The notes under the pieces are model-generated. The model was not told the DNA's origin. It did not search any database and worked only from the letters and a program-made list of their open reading frames with translations. 7,621 nt of DNA from Acidobacteriota bacterium (GTDB lineage Bacteria; Acidobacteriota; Thermoanaerobaculia; Multivoradales; JAHEKO01). The stretch covers positions 1-7,621 of the forward strand of contig JAHEKO010000073.1 in the NCBI GenBank assembly GCA_024638355.1, written 5' to 3'. Positions 6,279-7,621 of this stretch are shown piece after piece (position 1 is the stretch's first letter; each line of letters begins with the position of its first letter). The translations under genes and the position numbers were made by a program.

Positions 6279-6830
6279 ATGCCGGAAGAGGCTGAATCCC
6301 TGGCGACCGAGGCCAGGCCGGAGCCGGTTCGTACCCTGATCCCGTCAGCCCTCGGTGCCCTGGGAATCGAACTGACGGGCGACGCCGTGAGCCGAGTCGT
6401 CATCGTCCCCCGGGGGCGCAAGCGCAAGCTCTACACGCCGCTCAGCTCGCTCAAGCCGAAGGACCGGTCGGATCTTCTCGACGAGGTTCTGGGTCAATTC
6501 TCGGAGTTCCTGGCCGGCGCTCGGCGCGGCATCGACATCCCGTACGACCTGACCGGCAAGGATCTCCCGCGGTTCGCCAAGCGCGTGCTCAACGAGACCG
6601 CCAAGATCCCGCACGGCAAGAGGCGCACCTATCAGCAGATCGCTTCTGCGGTCGGCGATCCGGAGGCCTACCGCAAGGTGCTGTCGGTGCTGGTGGTCAA
6701 CCCGCTCCCGCTGGTGATTCCCTGCCATCGAGTCGTGACCACCAAGGCGGGAGAGGGCAGCTATGTCGCCGGGCCAAAGAAGAAGGCGTGGCTCCTGAAG
6801 ATGGAACAGAAATCCGCCCTCGTCATCTAG
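6279..6830 (+). CDS. ogt: Methylated-DNA--protein-cysteine S-methyltransferase (O6-alkylguanine-DNA alkyltransferase)
   Basis: This 183-residue protein repairs O6-alkylguanine by moving the alkyl group to its own cysteine. The active-site motif VIPCHRV is intact, with acceptor Cys149. The preceding NP (Asn141) and the Arg at 132 match the conserved Asn hinge and the arginine finger that flips the base. GKRRTYQQIASAVG begins the DNA-binding domain, and the C-terminal AWLLKMEQ matches the family's closing helix. Residues 1 to about 85 form the poorly conserved N-terminal domain. Oddities are TYQQIA for the usual TYGxIA and YRKVLSVLVVNP for the usual ARAVGxAxxxNP, so it is a divergent but probably active member. 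ATG at 6279 is preferred; an in-frame GTG at 6261 has no better ribosome site. Its last two sense codons and stop lie inside the 145-bp palindrome that follows. Confidence 0.9.
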   Translation: MPEEAESLATEARPEPVRTLIPSALGALGIELTGDAVSRVVIVPRGRKRKLYTPLSSLKPKDRSDLLDEVLGQFSEFLAGARRGIDIPYDLTGKDLPRFAKRVLNETAKIPHGKRRTYQQIASAVGDPEAYRKVLSVLVVNPLPLVIPCHRVVTTKAGEGSYVAGPKKKAWLLKMEQKSALVI

Positions 6831-6965
6831 CGGTTCGGCCCGAGAGCACATCATCTCGGCTCGTCCTCGGAGCTCCCCACCTGCGGCGTACAGACGTACG
6901 CCTCGGCGGCTCGCTCCTGCGGTGAGCCGATCTGACGCACTCTCGGGCCGAACCGCAAGATGACG
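6821..6965. repeat. 145-bp near-palindrome between convergent genes
   Basis: The outer arms 6821-6846 and 6940-6965 are reverse complements over 26 bp with one mismatch (6829 against 6957). Their inner 17 bp, GCGGTTCGGCCCGAGAG at 6830-6846, is perfect. On the same axis of symmetry, TCGGCTC (6856-6862) pairs with GAGCCGA (6924-6930) and GGAGC (6869-6873) with GCTCC (6913-6917). One base off that axis, GGCGTAC (6885-6891) and GTACGCC (6896-6902) close on an AGAC loop. As RNA from either strand it would form one long, interrupted hairpin. It fills the gap between two convergent stop codons and contains one of them. It could be a two-way terminator, a dispersed intergenic palindromic repeat or a non-coding transposon-like element. 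There is no T-run and no clear target-site duplication. Confidence 0.9.
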
Positions 6966-6979
6966 CCGCCGCGGGCATT

Positions 6980-7621
6980 CTAGAGCTGCGGCGTCAGGCG
7001 GACTTCGAACTCGGTCCAGCGCGCGGTGGCGAGCTCGACGGCGAGGTCGGTGTCGCTGTCGTAGCGGCGGTCGGGGATGTGGCGGCAGGGCACGGCGAAG
7101 GTGGTGGCTCCGGCGAGCGGGAAGGGATCGAGTGCCAGTTCCGTGCCGCTGCGCGACGAGCGGATCCCGGCGCTCTCGACGGTGTCGCCGAGGGCGCCGC
7201 AAGCGCACAGCGAAAGGCTGTCGGCCAGCCGGAGCCAGCTGTAGTCGGCTTCGAGTCGGGCGGCCTCGACCCCGGCGGCTTCGAGCTGCTCCGCCAGGCG
7301 CTCGTCGAGCGTCGCGAAGAACGCGCTCCACGGCTCGTCCCCACGCCGGTCGTCGTGAATCCCCAGGGCATGCCGGGTGATCAGTGGGGCCGCGGCCGGC
7401 TGGTCGCTCGCGAAGCGGCGGGTGGCGCGGTCCCAGAGCTCGCGGCGGAGCTCGTCGGGGAGGTCGAGGAAGTCGTGGGGACCTCCGGTCAGCCGGTTGA
7501 CGCGAGGCGCCGAGTCGGTCTCGCGCCAACCGTTGTCGTGCTCCCTGACGGCGAAGAGGAGCGCCGCGCGGCGCGGATGCTCCGGCAGACCGCCGTCTCG
7601 CCAGAGCGAGAGGAACTCCGC
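6980..7621 (-). CDS. DUF3891 family protein, N-terminus beyond window
   Basis: On the minus strand a frame is open from the window edge to a TAG at 6982-6980 and encodes the last 213 residues of a protein. The visible start reads AEFLSLWRDGGLPEH, then AVREHDNGWRETDSAPRVN. That HDNGWRE block, with GGPHDFLDLPDELRRELW and APLITRHALGIHDD after it, is the hallmark of DUF3891, a family with no assigned function. A middle segment, LEADYSWLRLADSLSLCACG, also fits, and the chain ends EFEVRLTPQL. The conserved His-Asp and His residues are compatible with metal binding, but no enzymatic role can be claimed. The family is usually about 240-260 residues, so only some 30-50 are missing. No normal start codon lies near the top of the visible part, as expected for a truncated gene. 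It converges on the alkyltransferase gene. Confidence 0.78.
   Translation of the reverse strand, partial: AEFLSLWRDGGLPEHPRRAALLFAVREHDNGWRETDSAPRVNRLTGGPHDFLDLPDELRRELWDRATRRFASDQPAAAPLITRHALGIHDDRRGDEPWSAFFATLDERLAEQLEAAGVEAARLEADYSWLRLADSLSLCACGALGDTVESAGIRSSRSGTELALDPFPLAGATTFAVPCRHIPDRRYDSDTDLAVELATARWTEFEVRLTPQL

Noticed and set aside
6814..6970. CCGCC on both sides of the palindrome (6814-6818 and 6966-6970) as a target-site duplication
   Set aside because: The left copy is 2 bp away from the arm and CCGCC is common in this GC-rich DNA, so it is not convincing.
6345..7529. 394-codon open frame on the minus strand across the alkyltransferase, the palindrome and the DUF3891 region
   Set aside because: It is Arg/Pro-rich with no recognisable domain, runs antisense through a clear alkyltransferase gene and overlaps DUF3891 in another frame. 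It is a high-GC shadow frame.

Overview
The window is GC-rich bacterial chromosomal DNA with dense genes, short spacers and a strong G/C third-position bias. The gene set is the end of a complex I operon, an actinobacterial-like SigR/RsrA pair, a MepM-like endopeptidase, a GHMP sugar kinase, a PEGA-domain surface protein and a DUF3891 protein. This mix, with Gram-negative envelope enzymes, fits an Acidobacteriota-like organism (for example the Thermoanaerobaculia or Vicinamibacteria side) best. Other GC-rich Gram-negative phyla cannot be excluded, and the assignment is inference.

Layout. 1-1098 (+): C-terminal three quarters of NuoN, cut by the window edge. 1149-1775 (+): ECF sigma factor of the SigR/SigH type. 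1881-2117 (+): its likely zinc-binding, redox-sensing anti-sigma factor. 2178-2651 (+): exported thioredoxin-fold protein whose CxxC motif has become SxxS. 2777-4135 (+): exported M23 (LytM) peptidase of the MepM type, starting at TTG. 4137-5150 (+): GHMP-family sugar kinase that has no ATG/GTG/TTG before its conserved N-terminal motif and appears to start at CTG, 1 nt after the peptidase stop. 5260-6240 (+): secreted two-PEGA-domain protein with a Pro-rich and a Tyr/Trp/His-rich segment. 6279-6830 (+): O6-alkylguanine-DNA alkyltransferase homologue. 6980-7621 (-): C-terminal part of a DUF3891 protein running off the window and convergent with the alkyltransferase gene.

The 149-bp gap between the two convergent genes is almost entirely a 145-bp near-palindrome (6821-6965). 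Its outer arms are 26 bp with one mismatch, and it carries the alkyltransferase stop codon. This is the most striking non-coding structure in the window.

Functional themes. The sigma/anti-sigma pair probably senses thiol oxidation in the cytoplasm. The peptidase, kinase and PEGA protein point to envelope and surface-glycan work. Several genes are preceded by a similar CGTGnTA(G/A) element that may be a local -10 promoter type. No tRNA, rRNA, CRISPR array or transposase gene was found.
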